A DNA stretch of 64,000 nt from Gari tellinella (GCA_922989275.2 OV277859.1:88036198-88100197), one strand, 5' to 3'. Positions 20,632 to 31,480 are shown, numbered from the stretch's first letter. The notes: generated from the letters alone by a model not told the origin. Translations and numbers: made by a program.

Positions 20632-20772
20632 GCTTAAAGCAGGTTTAAAGTAAAGCAGAAAGCTCCAACAGGAGCTTTCTGTTTTACTTTCAACCTGCTT
20701 TAAGCTGTAATTTGTCCTTTAAACCACTAATGAGCATTCGTTAATGTGGTCGTAATTGGGGATAATACAGTA
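20632..20772. mobile_element. D-type MITE, left end unclear
   Basis: Hairpin 20632-20705 (GCTTAAAGCAGGTTTAAAGT ... ACTTTCAACCTGCTTTAAGC). Right end resembles GTGGTCGTAATTGGGGATAA then TACAGTA. It begins directly after the A1 element. Confidence 0.7.
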
Positions 20773-21270
20773 AATGATATCAATGATAACCTTTACATAG
20801 CTAAAGGTAGACTACTATAGTAATACATGTATTACATTCCTAATTCCTAAACAGTTCTGAACCAACTCTGACTTAAACTAAAGCCGCTGCAAGCAAGTAT
20901 TATAGATGTATAGATCTAAGGCAATGCTCTTAACTTTTTACCGAAACTTAGATAATCGCAGACGAACATAAACTAACAGCAGAAGACAATTTCGAAGCAG
21001 ACGACAATTTAAAATATTGAATGGATGAAAGGCCCCCGTTTTGTACAAACGAGGAGATGGCGGGTCACCGAATGGTCTAAATGAGAGCTTTAATAGATTA
21101 CATTATTGGAAAACACATCCACGTCTAACTATACCATATTTGAAAAGTTAAACCATATAAATGCTTTTTCTGTTTACTCAACTTCAATACTTGTAATCCC
21201 TTTCACAGCTGGTGACAGTGTAAAAGTAGAGTTTTTTCTCCCAAAGAGTTTGAAGTTATACAGCAGTGGA

Positions 21271-21518
21271 TACAGTCTGAAAAACGTTGTTCTTGCCCAA
21301 TAAATGCGTTTATGCCAAACAAAACAAGTATGTCACTTGCAAACAGTTTGAAGCCTGTTCAGACGCCGGGTTACCCGGCGTCTGAACAGGCTCCAAACTG
21401 TTTGCCATTAAGAATAAAATGAATCGCTAGAAATTTAAAAAAGAAAATATACATTTTATTGCAATACGTTGGAGTTTCCGCTTTGGTTTAGGGAAAGAAT
21501 AGCGTCTTCTACACTGTA
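21271..21518. mobile_element. B-type TA-ended MITE
   Basis: TACAGTCTGAAAAACGTTG to AGCGTCTTCTACACTGTA. Hairpin 21339-21405 with a mirrored change: CCTGTTCAGACGCC pairs with GGCGTCTGAACAGG, where other copies have TGATCA in each arm. Confidence 0.9.
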
Positions 21519-21664
21519 CATTATCATTGCTCCAAAATTCGTGTATGTACTCAAAGAAGCTCAAAAACCAGTACAAAATGCCTAATCTGTAAATCAGAGA
21601 AACAAATGCTGAAAATCATATTTATGTTCTATATCTATTGCATTGCATTTCCATTCACTGTCGA

Positions 21665-21899
21665 TTAAATTTGTCTATTTATGCCAAAATGTATTTTCCC
21701 ATGCTTATGTATTCAATTAGTCCATTTTTTATGTAAGAGGTGCTTGGTCTAAATTTTCATTTTCGTATTGTTTTATATTGATATTCCTATCAGCAAACAG
21801 TGTTGACTCTGATCAGACGCCGCATTCTGCGGCCTCTGATCAGAGTCTACACTGTTTGCCTATGTCCCTTTTATGGTACGCTAGGCACAGATAGATTAA
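21665..21899. mobile_element. H-type TTAA-ended MITE
   Basis: TTAA at both limits; right end GCTAGGCACAGATAGATTAA. Hairpin 21793-21859 (GTTGACTCTGATCAGACGCC ... CTCTGATCAGAGTCTACACT, apex GCCGCATTCTGCGGC). Confidence 0.85.
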
Positions 21900-22068
21900 A
21901 TTGTAAATAATATCATTTTCTTCACTTTAAATGTTATTTCCATACCCGTATCAATATTGCCAAGTCAACTAAAATGAACACTATGTGCAAGTTGAGTCCA
22001 GTTTTATTGCACATCTTTAACGATACTTGCTGACGTCCATATAGCAATATGTTAGTTGGTGACAACGC

Positions 22069-22109
22069 TGACGACGACCACGATGACGACGACAATAATG
22101 GTGATGATA

Positions 22110-22145
<36 letters not shown>
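22069..22145. repeat. (GAT/GAC)n microsatellite
   Basis: GAC-rich start followed by a pure GAT run at about 22100-22144; gives serine or methionine runs in spurious frames. Confidence 0.95.
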
Positions 22146-22264
22146 GTGAAGAGGAGGAGTTTGATGGCAATGTTGTTGTTTAAAACAAGTATTATCTTTT
22201 ATCTTGTGGTTTGGAATCTTTCTTCTAATTCGTATATTTCATCAAACATTTGTCCCGTTTTCAA

Positions 22265-22515
22265 TACAGAGGAGAAGACGTTAATATTTCCTAAAATGCA
22301 TTTACGCTTAAACTATTGCAAACATTTTGAAGCCAGATCAGACGTCGAGTGACCCGGCGTCTGGTCAGGCCTCACACTATTTGCAATGTACTCATATTCA
22401 ATTTAAACAAATTCTGAATTTTCCAATAGTTGTCATTTTTTACATTTTCTTGCCATGCGTTTTCGTCGTTTCATTGTGCGTTTAAAAGAGAAACAATATT
22501 GTTTTCTCCACTGTA
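22265..22515. mobile_element. B-type TA-ended MITE
   Basis: TACAGAGGAGAAGACGTTA to TATTGTTTTCTCCACTGTA. Hairpin 22318-22384 with several mismatches (AGACGTCGAGTGACCCGGCGTCT). Confidence 0.85.
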
Positions 22516-22910
22516 CACTTGAAATATTAGATGATAATAAATTTGAATTCTCCAGAGAAGAGGCGTTATGCACGTAGGTTTGAAGTGCATATTGTGTCTA
22601 GAATGATAACGGTGCAATGCGGAATCTTAAGTATTCAATTTTAACACACCGACGGAGTTACGTAAATGCACGGGGCATTTTGTTCGTCACATTATGTGTG
22701 ACAAGTCTCACATACGCGTATCAAAACATAAACAAATAGCAAACAATTCAATAGTTGGAACGTGCCGAAGTTTGTTTAACATGACATTTCACGGATACGG
22801 AGAAGACGTTTGCAAATAGTTTGATTCCCGTCTAGGACTGAGTCATTCAGTTCTCTTTTAAGGACCAAACCCTGATAATCAATTAATGACCTTCGCGAAA
22901 GAGATTATAA

Positions 22911-22977
22911 GCAAACGGTGTAGACCATGATGAGACGCCGCTTAACGCGGCGTCTCAACATGGTCTGCCCTGTTTGC
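22911..22977. repeat. Clan-1 hairpin, H-like arm
   Basis: GCAAACGGTGTAGACCATGA ... TGGTCTGCCCTGTTTGC with apex GAGACGCCGCTTAACGCGGC. GAG/CTC change mirrored in both arms. Flanks do not match a known shell. Confidence 0.75.
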
Positions 22978-23106
22978 TGTGAGATATTTATAACATTCTA
23001 CTTTATACCTCTGATGAAGTTAGGTTTTGTCTATGAAATAACTAGACGATTTCTCTATGTTCATATAATATAATATCTAACTAGTGATTTATTTCGTAAA
23101 AATAGC

Positions 23107-23407
23107 AAAATAATAATAAAAAGAACCCAACATTATCGTGACGATGATGGTGATGATAATAATAAAAGTAGTAATAATAATAACTATAATAGTAATTATA
23201 ATAGTAATAATAGTATTAGGATTATAAGAAAATACATAGAAAGAAATAATAACAGTAATGATAATCACAATAATAATGAAAATAATGATAACTATTGATA
23301 TTATTATTGTTGTTGTTATTACATTTACATTTACCGTTATCATTATTATTATCATTATCATTATCACCATTAGTGTCACATTTTTTATCATAATCGTAAT
23401 CATTATC
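23107..23407. repeat. AT-rich trinucleotide low-complexity tract
   Basis: Interrupted TAA/GAT units to about 23295, then ATT/ATC units. The strand switch makes the two halves roughly complementary. Overlapping frames rich in I, N or Y are artefacts. Confidence 0.9.
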
Positions 23408-23840
23408 AGGTTTCAATATAAAATTCATTTAAAACAAATTGAACCATGATTTATTTATTCGCTCTACTTTAACGGGTTATTTTACTAACAATTTCCAGAC
23501 CTCGATTCATTAAAATAAATAGTGCGGGTTACCTGTGTAAACGTTATTCCAAATCTTCGCTTGCAGATCCTTAATCACTGGTTGGCTATAAATCCAATAT
23601 TCCCAGCACTTTCATATCTCTCTCAATTAAACGAGCATCGTTAGGACATTCAGGTTACAAATGATGTACACATAAATAAATCCAGGTCTCACTACTGATA
23701 AAATCAATATCCACTTTTCCTGAAGGTGCTTCAACACTGTCCACGTTTACAGTGCACAAGTTATCACTGAAAATGAAAATATGCAAGTTTTGGAAATTGA
23801 TATAGCATTATCCCATTCGTGCCCATAGTCCCATATATAG

Positions 23841-23907
23841 GCAAACAGTATGTACCCTGGGCAGATGATGAATGGCTCGGCATCTTATGTTGGTCCAAAC
23901 TGTTTGC
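23841..23907. repeat. Degraded clan-1 hairpin
   Basis: GCAAACAGTATGTACCCTGG and TGTTGGTCCAAACTGTTTGC retain the outer arms at the standard 67-bp spacing; the apex is lost. Confidence 0.5.
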
Positions 23908-24114
23908 AAATATAAGTTAAATAGCGGGATCGTATATTATATTCCTAACATTGATAGGAACTAAAACCATTGTGTGAGAGAACAGAACTACAAGTAAACG
24001 CTAAAGCTTTTGGAAAATAATGACAGTACAAAAAAGTCCGAAAATGTATTTGAAATAACAAACGAGAAAGCCTCTGTTTTGGGCACGCGAAAGGTGTATA
24101 AGGTAGAGTGTTGC

Positions 24115-25025
24115 TTAAGGGGGTAGGTGCACCTTTGGAAAGTAATTACCAAATTCTTCAAACTTTGCATACAGACAGTAAAATTAGTTTCTATGACAAA
24201 ACTGGTGAAAAAAGTGGGGGTACCGGACCTTTCTTTTTCACAAAGTGAGATTTTTCAGGGCTACCCCCCTAAAATTGAAACTTCACAAAAACTCCTACTT
24301 TTTTGTACTACGGTTTTTCAATCTTTATTTAAACAAACTATTTGTACAAAAAGTATCCTAATTTATATTACCATAGTAAGAATAAACTCTGAAAATAATG
24401 TTTTGTCAAGATTCAAAATAAAAATGTTTGATTTCACCGAAAAGGAGTAAAATTTACCCCACCCACTTTTTTATAATGGGAGAATAAGGCACAGTGAAAA
24501 TTGCCCTACAAATTGTAGCAAACTAATTACCAAAATTTTTTATTTGTTGATTTTAGCCTTCCAAACATAAAGTTTTAGTGAAATAGCAAATAAAAACACA
24601 GGGTCCCGGATCTTTTAAAAAAGATATAGATCGTTTTATTGAAAAAATCCATTTTTTCTCATTTTTTGGTGTATTTTTACCAAAAAAAATTTTTTTCAAA
24701 AAAATATCATTTGATCTTTCTATAATTTATACTAAAACTGTACTTCCATGAAAATTTCATGCTTATATTCTGAGAAATTGAAATGAAATCGGATGTAACA
24801 AAATGCAACCTACCTATGAAAACGGTGTATGCTGTAAACTACAAATAGGACATAAAACTTAAAAAGTCCCTTCCGGAACGAAAAATCTAATTTTTTCCCG
24901 GGAAAATAGTATTTTATGACTGTTTGCATTCACCAAAAATGAGTTCTTAACATTTTTCGGAAAATGAGTTCGTAAAATTTTTCGGAAATTTCATAATGCT
25001 CAAAAAGACAGGCCGACATCCTTAA
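24115..25025. mobile_element. AT-rich 0.9-kb TTAA-bounded unit
   Basis: Left TTAAGGGGGTAGGTG and right CCGACATCCTTAA are weak inverted repeats at TTAA. The interior is strongly A/T-biased, with long T and A runs, GGGTCCCGGATCTT, and repeats of TTTTTCGGAAA near 24950. A dispersed repeat is inferred; family unknown. The 107-codon frame inside is unconvincing. Confidence 0.4.
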
Positions 25026-25083
25026 ATAGAGGTGAATAAGAAAGTTCATTGTGTAGCTTTTTAACCCAAACCCGACCCATTGT

Positions 25084-25126
25084 AGCATTCTGCTTTATTT
25101 TCAACCTGCTTTAAGTGGTTCAATTC
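25084..25126. repeat. C-type right-arm fragment
   Basis: AGCATTCTGCTTTATTTTC then AACCTGCTTTAAGTGG: right half of a clan-2 hairpin, no left arm. Confidence 0.6.
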
Positions 25127-25134
25127 AGTTCAAT

Positions 25135-25380
25135 TCAGAGTGGGGAAAAAAAGAATTTTTGCAGTTTAAACAAAATTAAACGCAGTCATATAAAACGTGG
25201 AAATATCCATTTACTTAGAAATACTGACGAATATAGTTCTTAAAATCTAAATGTTGAACAGTTTGTAGCCTGATAAGACGCCTAGTTACTCGGCGTCTGA
25301 TCTGGCTCAAAACTGTTTGCAAAGGTCAGTAGTCATTGGAGTTCAAACGCATTCGTTGGCGGAAAGAATAGTGTCACAGC
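25135..25380. mobile_element. B-type MITE, decayed ends
   Basis: CAGAGTGGGGAAAAAAAG and GGCGGAAAGAATAGTGTCAC are decayed B ends. Hairpin 25253-25320 (AGCCTGATAAGACGCC ... GGCGTCTGATCTGGCTC). Confidence 0.7.
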
Positions 25381-25903
25381 CCCTTTGATAATGCGAATTT
25401 TAATGTAATCCTTATTCACCAGATCCTCATATTGAAATGTCCCTTTTATGCACTTGAGGAGCAGGTTGACAAATTTCTTCCGCTATCCTCAACAAACTAA
25501 ATGAACATATCTCCTCACTACGACAGTCCCGTCAAACTAGGGATACCCCCACCTTGAGTTAACGAACTGAGAGACTTTTGTATAAAAATCCAATAAAACG
25601 ATTTAACTTCTATCTTAAACTCAGGTGATTGCTATTTAAGTTTAGGCTTGATTGTTGTTTTCACATGGGTAACCTAAAGTTCACCCAATAATTTGATTTT
25701 TGACTCGGTCGCCCGAACGAAAGAGAGAAAATAGCAGTGACACGTTTTGTTTGTGACCGGCTCGGATACCGAACGCATCAATTCATTTTAATTAAGTGTT
25801 CTACAGCATCTTTGTTTACCTACGTGATTAGAACATGAACATTTTAAATAAGTGTCAAGCGTTAGCTCTTTAGCTCAGTATGAGCAAATGCGTGATTACG
25901 ATC
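25381..25903. other. No recognisable feature
   Basis: Unique-looking AT-rich sequence; nothing recognised. Confidence 0.5.
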
Positions 25904-25970
25904 GCAAACAGATTGGATCCAGATGAGACGCCGAGTTCCTCGGCGTCTCATCTGGATCCAAACTGTTTGA
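25904..25970. repeat. Clan-1 hairpin, near perfect
   Basis: GCAAACAGATTGGATCCAGA ... TCTGGATCCAAACTGTTTG, apex CGCCGAGTTCCTCGGCG. TGATCAG is TGAGAC/GTCTCA here, mirrored. TACTC follows as in A elements, but no TTAA ends are seen nearby. Confidence 0.8.
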
Positions 25971-26528
25971 TACTCTGATTTTATCTTTTTTTTAAAAAAA
26001 TGCCATATTTACTAGTCACGAAATTCGCTGCAGAAAACAATTTTTTTTAAATCTAAACTACATATCTGACATGCTAAACACAACTAATGCATTATTGGAA
26101 TTCGCACGAGAGTCTGTTTACCGAGATTAGTTTTCATAGCTTTCATTAAAAAAAATCCAAAATATGATTTTTTAAAATCCGAAAAAAACACTCTGCCATC
26201 CCTGTCAATATACAATAACGATGCAGTTGTATTTCCCCGTACCATCAGTCATTGTCACAAGGACGCTTGTATCCAGCTCCACACAGTGAATACAACAACG
26301 CTCACACACCGTATTCTCCCTCTCACATCAAGTAACAGTGTAACGATAGCTCGCTCCACCGTCTATCTCCTTTCATACCGCCTCGTTTCACGCATAGAGT
26401 GTACGATTAGATTAGTTTTAAACCATCTCCATACGTACCCAGGTGCGCTTTACTATACAAAACAGCATCGTCGTCTTGTTCTACATACACTACTATCTTG
26501 TACAATTGTATTAATCCATACAATGGCT

Positions 26529-26675
26529 TCACCCTTTCATCATCAAAACTGCTTGTCTGCTTTTATTCATTCACCGTCGTTACCGTCTGATTTAATATTG
26601 CATGATCTGTCATTTCAAAAACTTTACAGCATTGCGAACGAAGAAATGTCGAAATAAACAAGTGTCAAACAGTTT
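26529..26675. mobile_element. A2-type left half cut by a B element
   Basis: CACCCTTTCATCATCAAAAC, GTCTGCTTTTATTC and AAGTGTCAAACAGTTTG are the start of an inverted A2 up to its left hairpin arm, where B begins. No right half follows B. Confidence 0.55.
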
Positions 26676-26677
26676 GT

Positions 26678-26927
26678 TACAGTGGAGAATCTGTTATTCT
26701 TTCCCGTTTAAACGCAAACGTACGCAAACGCAAAGCACTAAAACGTAGAAAAGGACAACTTTTGGACAATTCTGATAATTCTTGTTTATCTTGGTGGCAA
26801 ACAGTTTGGAGCCTGATCAGACGCCGGGTAACCCGGCGTCTGATCTGGCTCCAAACTGTTTGCACTGCAAATAATAGTTTTAGCGTAAACGCGTTTATTG
26901 GGAAAGAATAACAGATTCTCCACTGTA
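26678..26927. mobile_element. B-type TA-ended MITE, complete
   Basis: Perfect 28-bp inverted ends. Both carry GAGAATCTGTTATTC where the 19.3-kb copy has GAGAAAACGTTATTC, so three changes are mirrored 220 bp apart. Hairpin 26797-26863 nearly perfect (AGACGCCGGGTAACCCGGCGTCT). Confidence 0.95.
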
Positions 26928-27009
26928 ATTTTAACAATAAATATAGGTTGCAAAATAACAAACAATGCAACCCATACATTGTATGAGTGGGCTACTGTGT
27001 GAGCCAAAT

Positions 27010-27108
27010 AATCAGAGACTTTACTGTTTGCAAAGAATAAATCTTCTCTTCATATGTGCACTGTTTGTTAATGACGAGTATACTTCTCGCTAGGGTTGAA
27101 TGAGTTAA
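27010..27108. mobile_element. F-type right half
   Basis: ATCAGAGACTTTACTGTTTG is a right hairpin arm; GACGAGTATACTTCTCGC and TAGGGTTGAATGAGTTAA are the F right end. Left half absent. Confidence 0.6.
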
Positions 27109-27185
27109 AAAAAAGTCAGTAAGCCGCTCTGTCTTGTTTTGTTATTGTTTTTTCTGGGTACTTTTGCTTTTTAGCATGGCTTTAT

Positions 27186-27600
27186 CATGTGGATGCACTC
27201 GTGTGTTATGCTGTCTTATCCGCAATGCCTCGTCTAATGCATCATGTGCGAACGTTTGAACCAATCTCCTGTCAAAAAAGTCGTCCGCTTTAAAATTCGA
27301 GCCTGCGAAGTCGGCCAAATTTTCAAAATTTAAAAATAAATACGAAAGAAAACTCAGCCTTAGAACGAGTAGCAAACACTTTAGATCTAGATCAGACACC
27401 ACGTGATGCGGCGTTTGAATTGAAAATCCAAATTGTTTAAGTCGCGATCTGCAGACAAAAGGGTTAATCAAATCACTGGAGGAGTGCGCTTGTAACTGCT
27501 TCACGATTTCCGCAAAGATATCGCGAATTAAGATAAAATATATTCTGCATCTGTTTATTTGACACAATTCATTCATAAATATGTATAGAATTGGAATGTA
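27186..27600. repeat. Diverged direct duplication, copy 1
   Basis: Shares TGCTGTCTTATC, CGTCTAATG, GTAACTGCTTCACGATTTCC and AAAGATATCGCGAATTAAGA with copy 2 at 28645-28850. Unlike copy 2 it contains an A4 element. Origin unknown. The overlapping 167-codon reverse frame is not a recognised protein. Confidence 0.7.
27256..27467. mobile_element. A4-type MITE, diverged
   Basis: TTGAACCAATCTCCTGTC to ACAAAAGGGTTAA. Hairpin 27372-27441 decayed (GATCAGACACCACGTGATGC). The duplicated segment at 28.6 kb lacks it, giving a related empty site. Confidence 0.75.
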
Positions 27601-28469
27601 TTTGAAATATAACAGTGCATAATAATACCATGACCTTTCCACCAAACAGGCTTAAATAAATGCAGCTTCTATTTGATCAAATTAGGAGAATCATTACATT
27701 TAGGCATTTTCCGTTTGATCTGATAAAAGATCGCCGATCTTATTGTTATAACAAAAACGTTATGTACAATTTTGTACGTTGTGGACTTTTGAAAATAACA
27801 CTTGCCTTTATACAATGTCAGTAAAAACAGGTTTATCTTTAGTACAATTGTAATTTCGTTTTAACAACAAAACTCCATTCATATTGTTAACCTTATACAA
27901 GCTAATATAAGAAAATCTACACCACGGAAGAGAGGCATCCGATTATGATAGCAATAGATCTAACACCAACACACACCAGAGTCCCGATTCTCAGATACCT
28001 CGCCACATATTAAATATGAAACCAATATTTTAATGCCGATTTTGGAATCCACAATTCATTGGTCCAGTGCAATAGGGCTGCACGTGTCTACAAAATTGGT
28101 AGGCCCATACTACATGTTTGTTTACAGAATGTTCTAAAACACGAACTTACTTACGAACAGGTCGTGATTTGTTTTAAAACTAACAATGAAAAGGGCAACT
28201 GTTTTTAAGCGAACATGCCCATTTTGCAATCTTCTGTTGGTCCGATACAACCGTGTTTTTATTCCTTTTACATTAATTGTAGTCCAAACAGTGTTACATT
28301 GAACCATCGATCATTTATTATACTGATTCTTGTACTCTATAATCTAGTAAATGTTTCTGTCTTGTTCATGTATTATGTTGATGGCCTCATGGATATTGAC
28401 GTTGTCAAATGAGTTCCCTCGTTAAATGTTTTTTTATTATTATTAGTGTCATTATTATCATTATTATTA

Positions 28470-28530
28470 AAAAAGCTTTATGCCTTACTTCCAGTCTGAG
28501 CTAAGCAATTACCTGTATAAAACGTGTCAA
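28470..28530. repeat. Clan-2 right-arm fragment
   Basis: AAGCTTTATGCCTTACTTCC and GAGCTAAGCAATTACCTGTA match the right arm and flank of D. Preceded by a short ATT run (28430-28469). Confidence 0.45.
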
Positions 28531-28644
28531 GCAAGTTATGGAGACAAAGTTAAAGCCACACTGTATAGATATGTAACCAGCTGAGTGTTTCATACAACTA
28601 TAACTATATTCCTGGATTTCTGTCTTCTGTAATTTGTTTGTGCA

Positions 28645-28850
28645 TCATTGGGATGCACTGTCTTATCATACATCGTCTATTGAGCCATACGTTTTATCGT
28701 ATCACCCAACCAGTTCACTTGCAACTGCTGCATGATTTCCGTAAAGATATCACGAATTAAGATAGTGAACTTGACTGCATTTGTTTATACATGTTTCACA
28801 CATTACGTGTTTCATGTACATGTAAATAGAAAAAGAATACTCGTAAAGAT
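28645..28850. repeat. Diverged direct duplication, copy 2
   Basis: Matches copy 1 (27186-27600) across CTGTCTTATC, CGTCTATTG, GCAACTGCTGCATGATTTCC and AAAGATATCACGAATTAAGA, with ACGTTTTATCGTATCAC in place of the A4 insertion. Confidence 0.7.
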
Positions 28851-29069
28851 TTGATAGAAATAAGAAATAATCATTTCAATTCTCTTAAGCTTTATAGTTA
28901 TGTAAGAATTAATTTCAGACAATAATTTTGAAAAACGGAAAAAACTAAAAAAATCGTTTTTTATTAAGACCACTTAGAAGAAGATTCATTGATAAAATAA
29001 AATATGCTCCAAGATGACCACTTAAACTGTCGTGATTGACAAGTACATGTATTACTAACGACTTTACTC

Positions 29070-29195
29070 TTTTTTGTGTTATCCTTATCGTTGTTTGACA
29101 TGGTCTGTTGATTTATCATGCTTAATATTGTGCCATGTTTTAATCAATGTGCCATGCAAATGTACATTTTATTATGAATAAATCTATCTATCTAT
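29070..29195 (+). repeat. Possible non-LTR retrotransposon 3' tail
   Basis: ATTATGAATAAATC followed by ATCT units resembles the polyadenylation-like 3' end plus short tandem tail of a non-LTR element. No reverse transcriptase homology upstream. Confidence 0.4.
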
Positions 29196-29353
29196 ATATA
29201 TATGTACCATAAGAAATATTTTTTCTATCCTAGAGGATGGTATCTTAATGCCTTAGGGAACATTCTGCTTAACTTTCTACCTACTGTAAGTGGTTATCTG
29301 TTTTCAAAATTATGCTACGGCTATGGGGTAATGTCTATACGGTAATGGGATAA
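29196..29353. mobile_element. C-type MITE, truncated
   Basis: C flank TTTTCTATCCTAGAGGATGG, right part of the hairpin (29241-29289, AACATTCTGCTTAACTTTC) and right flank TTTTCAAAATTATGC, GGCTATGGGGTAATG. Left hairpin arm and left end missing. Confidence 0.65.
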
Positions 29354-29357
29354 ACTT

Positions 29358-29569
29358 TTAACCATTATCCTGCTGTGATGTCGTCTGTTTTGAAATTGTC
29401 GTCTGTAAAATTTATTTAATTTAGATTGATACATTTTATAAGTAAGAAATTTAAAGACGAGTGTCAAACACTTTGGATCCAGATCAGACGCCGCGTTATG
29501 CGGCCTCTGATCTGGATCCAAACTGTTTGCAAAACAAAGTGAAATCGCGATCAGTAGGCAAAGGGTTAA
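29358..29569. mobile_element. A4-type TTAA-ended MITE, complete
   Basis: TTAACCATTATCCTGCTGTG to GGCAAAGGGTTAA, 212 bp. Hairpin 29463-29530 (GGATCCAGATCAGACGCCGC ... GGCCTCTGATCTGGATCC). Used as the A4 reference. Confidence 0.92.
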
Positions 29570-29679
29570 TAGACTATTGAGTTCTTGGAAAGTTCTTGGA
29601 CCTGGCATTGTGTTTCTTGGCAGATGTGAAGCTGTTTGTTCAGCCATGCACTTCTCCGTACATCGATCGCCTACCATAA

Positions 29680-29928
29680 TTAACCCTCCCATCGCCACTG
29701 AATACTACATTCTACATTTCAAACAGTATGGATATAGATTAGGCGCCGAGTTACATACCGTCTGACTAGGCTCAAAACTGGTTGACACTCATTACCAATA
29801 TTTGTTTTCAATCAAACCACGTTTCATCTTAAATCTTAATAATATAGTATATGTTGTTTCTATGACTGGCGATATCATGTCGGAGTAAGGGTTGAAGCTG
29901 ACGATATTGTTGCCTACGAAAGGGTTAA
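29680..29928. mobile_element. A-type variant, TTAA-ended
   Basis: TTAACCCTCCCATCGCC to TACGAAAGGGTTAA. Hairpin 29717-29790 decayed (GATTAGGCGCCGAGTTAC). Confidence 0.65.
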
Positions 29929-30031
29929 ATGAAAACAGATTAATTTCGACACATGCGCGCTGCAATAAATTGATCAAGTGTTGTATAACTAGTTTTAACT
30001 ACAGGGTATTCTATTCCATGTTTTCCGTGCG

Positions 30032-30228
30032 TACAGTTACATCTGTGATCAGCAACTATATGACACAGAATTATTGATGCTTCTTAAGTCAGGTCACTGC
30101 TTAATGCAGGACACATGTAATGCAGAAAGCTCCTATATGAGCTTTCTGCATTACTTATGTCCTGCATTTTGCTGTAACAGCAAACAATCGTCTTTTTTCT
30201 CTTTGTCGCTTAACACGATTTTACTGTA
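30032..30228. mobile_element. D2-type TA-ended MITE, complete
   Basis: TACAGTTACATCTGTGATCA to TCGCTTAACACGATTTTACT then GTA. Hairpin 30099-30172 (GCTTAATGCAGGACACATGT ... ACTTATGTCCTGCATTTTGC) with inner AATGCAGAAAGCTC/GAGCTTTCTGCATT. Used as the D2 reference. Confidence 0.88.
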
Positions 30229-30913
30229 GTTTGGTTCACGCGTTGGCCAAGACATTTTGAAGGTAATAAATAAACATACCATATCATTAGACCTTATTAG
30301 AGGATAATTTGATGAAGTCAAACGGTTGCTGTTCCATTTCTATGTCTTTGTTTGAGCATAGAAAACAATCTTCTGATTTCCATATCAATGAAAATATCAT
30401 TTTATGTTCGCACGCATGTTGTTTGAAATTCGACTATGCTGAAAACCATAACTCATATCCGTCTGATCAGATGGCGTGCTTTGTACTTTTCACACTTGCA
30501 TTGAAAGACAACACTACACTCATTAAGTTATAACAACAATAAAACATCCGTTTCTTCCAAGAATAACAATCTTCAGAATATATGCATTTTCTGCAATAAA
30601 ACAAACTTAAAACTTTAATATTATTAATAAAAATACTACAAACTTTATTTAACGAGTCATCTCATTTGATAAAATCAATATTCTATGAGACCCTCAACAT
30701 TATATACAAGTTCATTAAACTTTATATACATGTATCTTACATCAAGTGTAGAATGAAAATCAAGCAAATACTAAATATCTAAAAAGTGTTATTTAGTAAA
30801 TGAATCAACGTTGACATGAAATATATACCAGCAATACTACGCAAACAACATTTTGCTACATGTAAGTATACATAAAAATTACGAAAAATACAATAATACA
30901 CTTATAATTCAAA
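30229..30913. other. No recognisable feature
   Basis: AT-rich; short open frames; nothing recognised. Confidence 0.5.
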
Positions 30914-31244
30914 AACAGCGAGAGAAGACGGTATTCCCAACAAATGCGTTTATGTAAAAACAGTGGGTTAATTGCAAACAGTTTTGAGTCAGATCAGACG
31001 CCGAGGCTCAAAACCAAACTTACCGTCAACATTTCATGCCATTTTCTAAATATCGCGTTTGCGTTTCGTTTGTGTTTAACCCTTTTAATCTCAATGGCGC
31101 TAAAAAGCGCGTTTGTAAACAGTTTGGATTCTGATCAGGATCCCAACTGTTTGACATTCATTTTGATTTTTCAGTCATACTGCCTTAAATTTAACTTTAA
31201 AACGGTATTGCGGACAACAATATTGATAACGTCTTCTCCGCTAC
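30914..31244. mobile_element. B-type MITE interrupted by A2
   Basis: Left ACAGCGAGAGAAGACGGTAT, AAATGCGTTTATG; hairpin remnant 30973-31018 (CAGATCAGACGCCGAG); then TTTGCGTTTCGTTTGTGTT runs into the A2 element at TTAA. B right end TAACGTCTTCTCCGCTACA follows A2. Confidence 0.75.
31076..31226. mobile_element. A2-type MITE nested in B
   Basis: TTAACCCTTTTAATCTCAAT with TAAAAAGCGCG, collapsed hairpin 31116-31155 (AAACAGTTTGGATTCTGATC, AGGATCCCAACTGTTTG) and CAGTCATACTGCC as in A2. The A2 right end is missing. Confidence 0.8.
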
Positions 31245-31424
31245 ACAATACCATGATAATCAACGTGTGTATTTCTTTATGTTATCCTTATATCAGGTCT
31301 AAAGCTGTATTCCATAAATGGAGAATGGACCCTTATCAGAACAGGTGCAAAACATTGTATCTGCAATAACGCTCTGAGTTTTGTTTTTTTAACCGAAAAT
31401 TTCGTTTAGAAATAACACCACACT

Positions 31425-31480
31425 GTTAAACAATATGGGTTCGGACAAGACGGTGTGTCATCTGGGCCCAAACTGTTTGC
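31425..31480. repeat. Degraded clan-1 hairpin
   Basis: GTTAAACAATATGGGTTCGG and TCTGGGCCCAAACTGTTTGC keep outer arms; apex partly deleted. Confidence 0.45.

Noticed and set aside
23089..23449. Isoleucine-rich and asparagine-rich frames
   Set aside because: Translated AT-rich low-complexity tract.
26286..26657. 123-codon plus-strand open frame
   Set aside because: No recognisable protein; the 3' part overlaps an A2 half element.
27142..27645. 167-codon minus-strand open frame
   Set aside because: Runs through a decayed A4 element and a duplicated non-coding segment; no recognisable domain.
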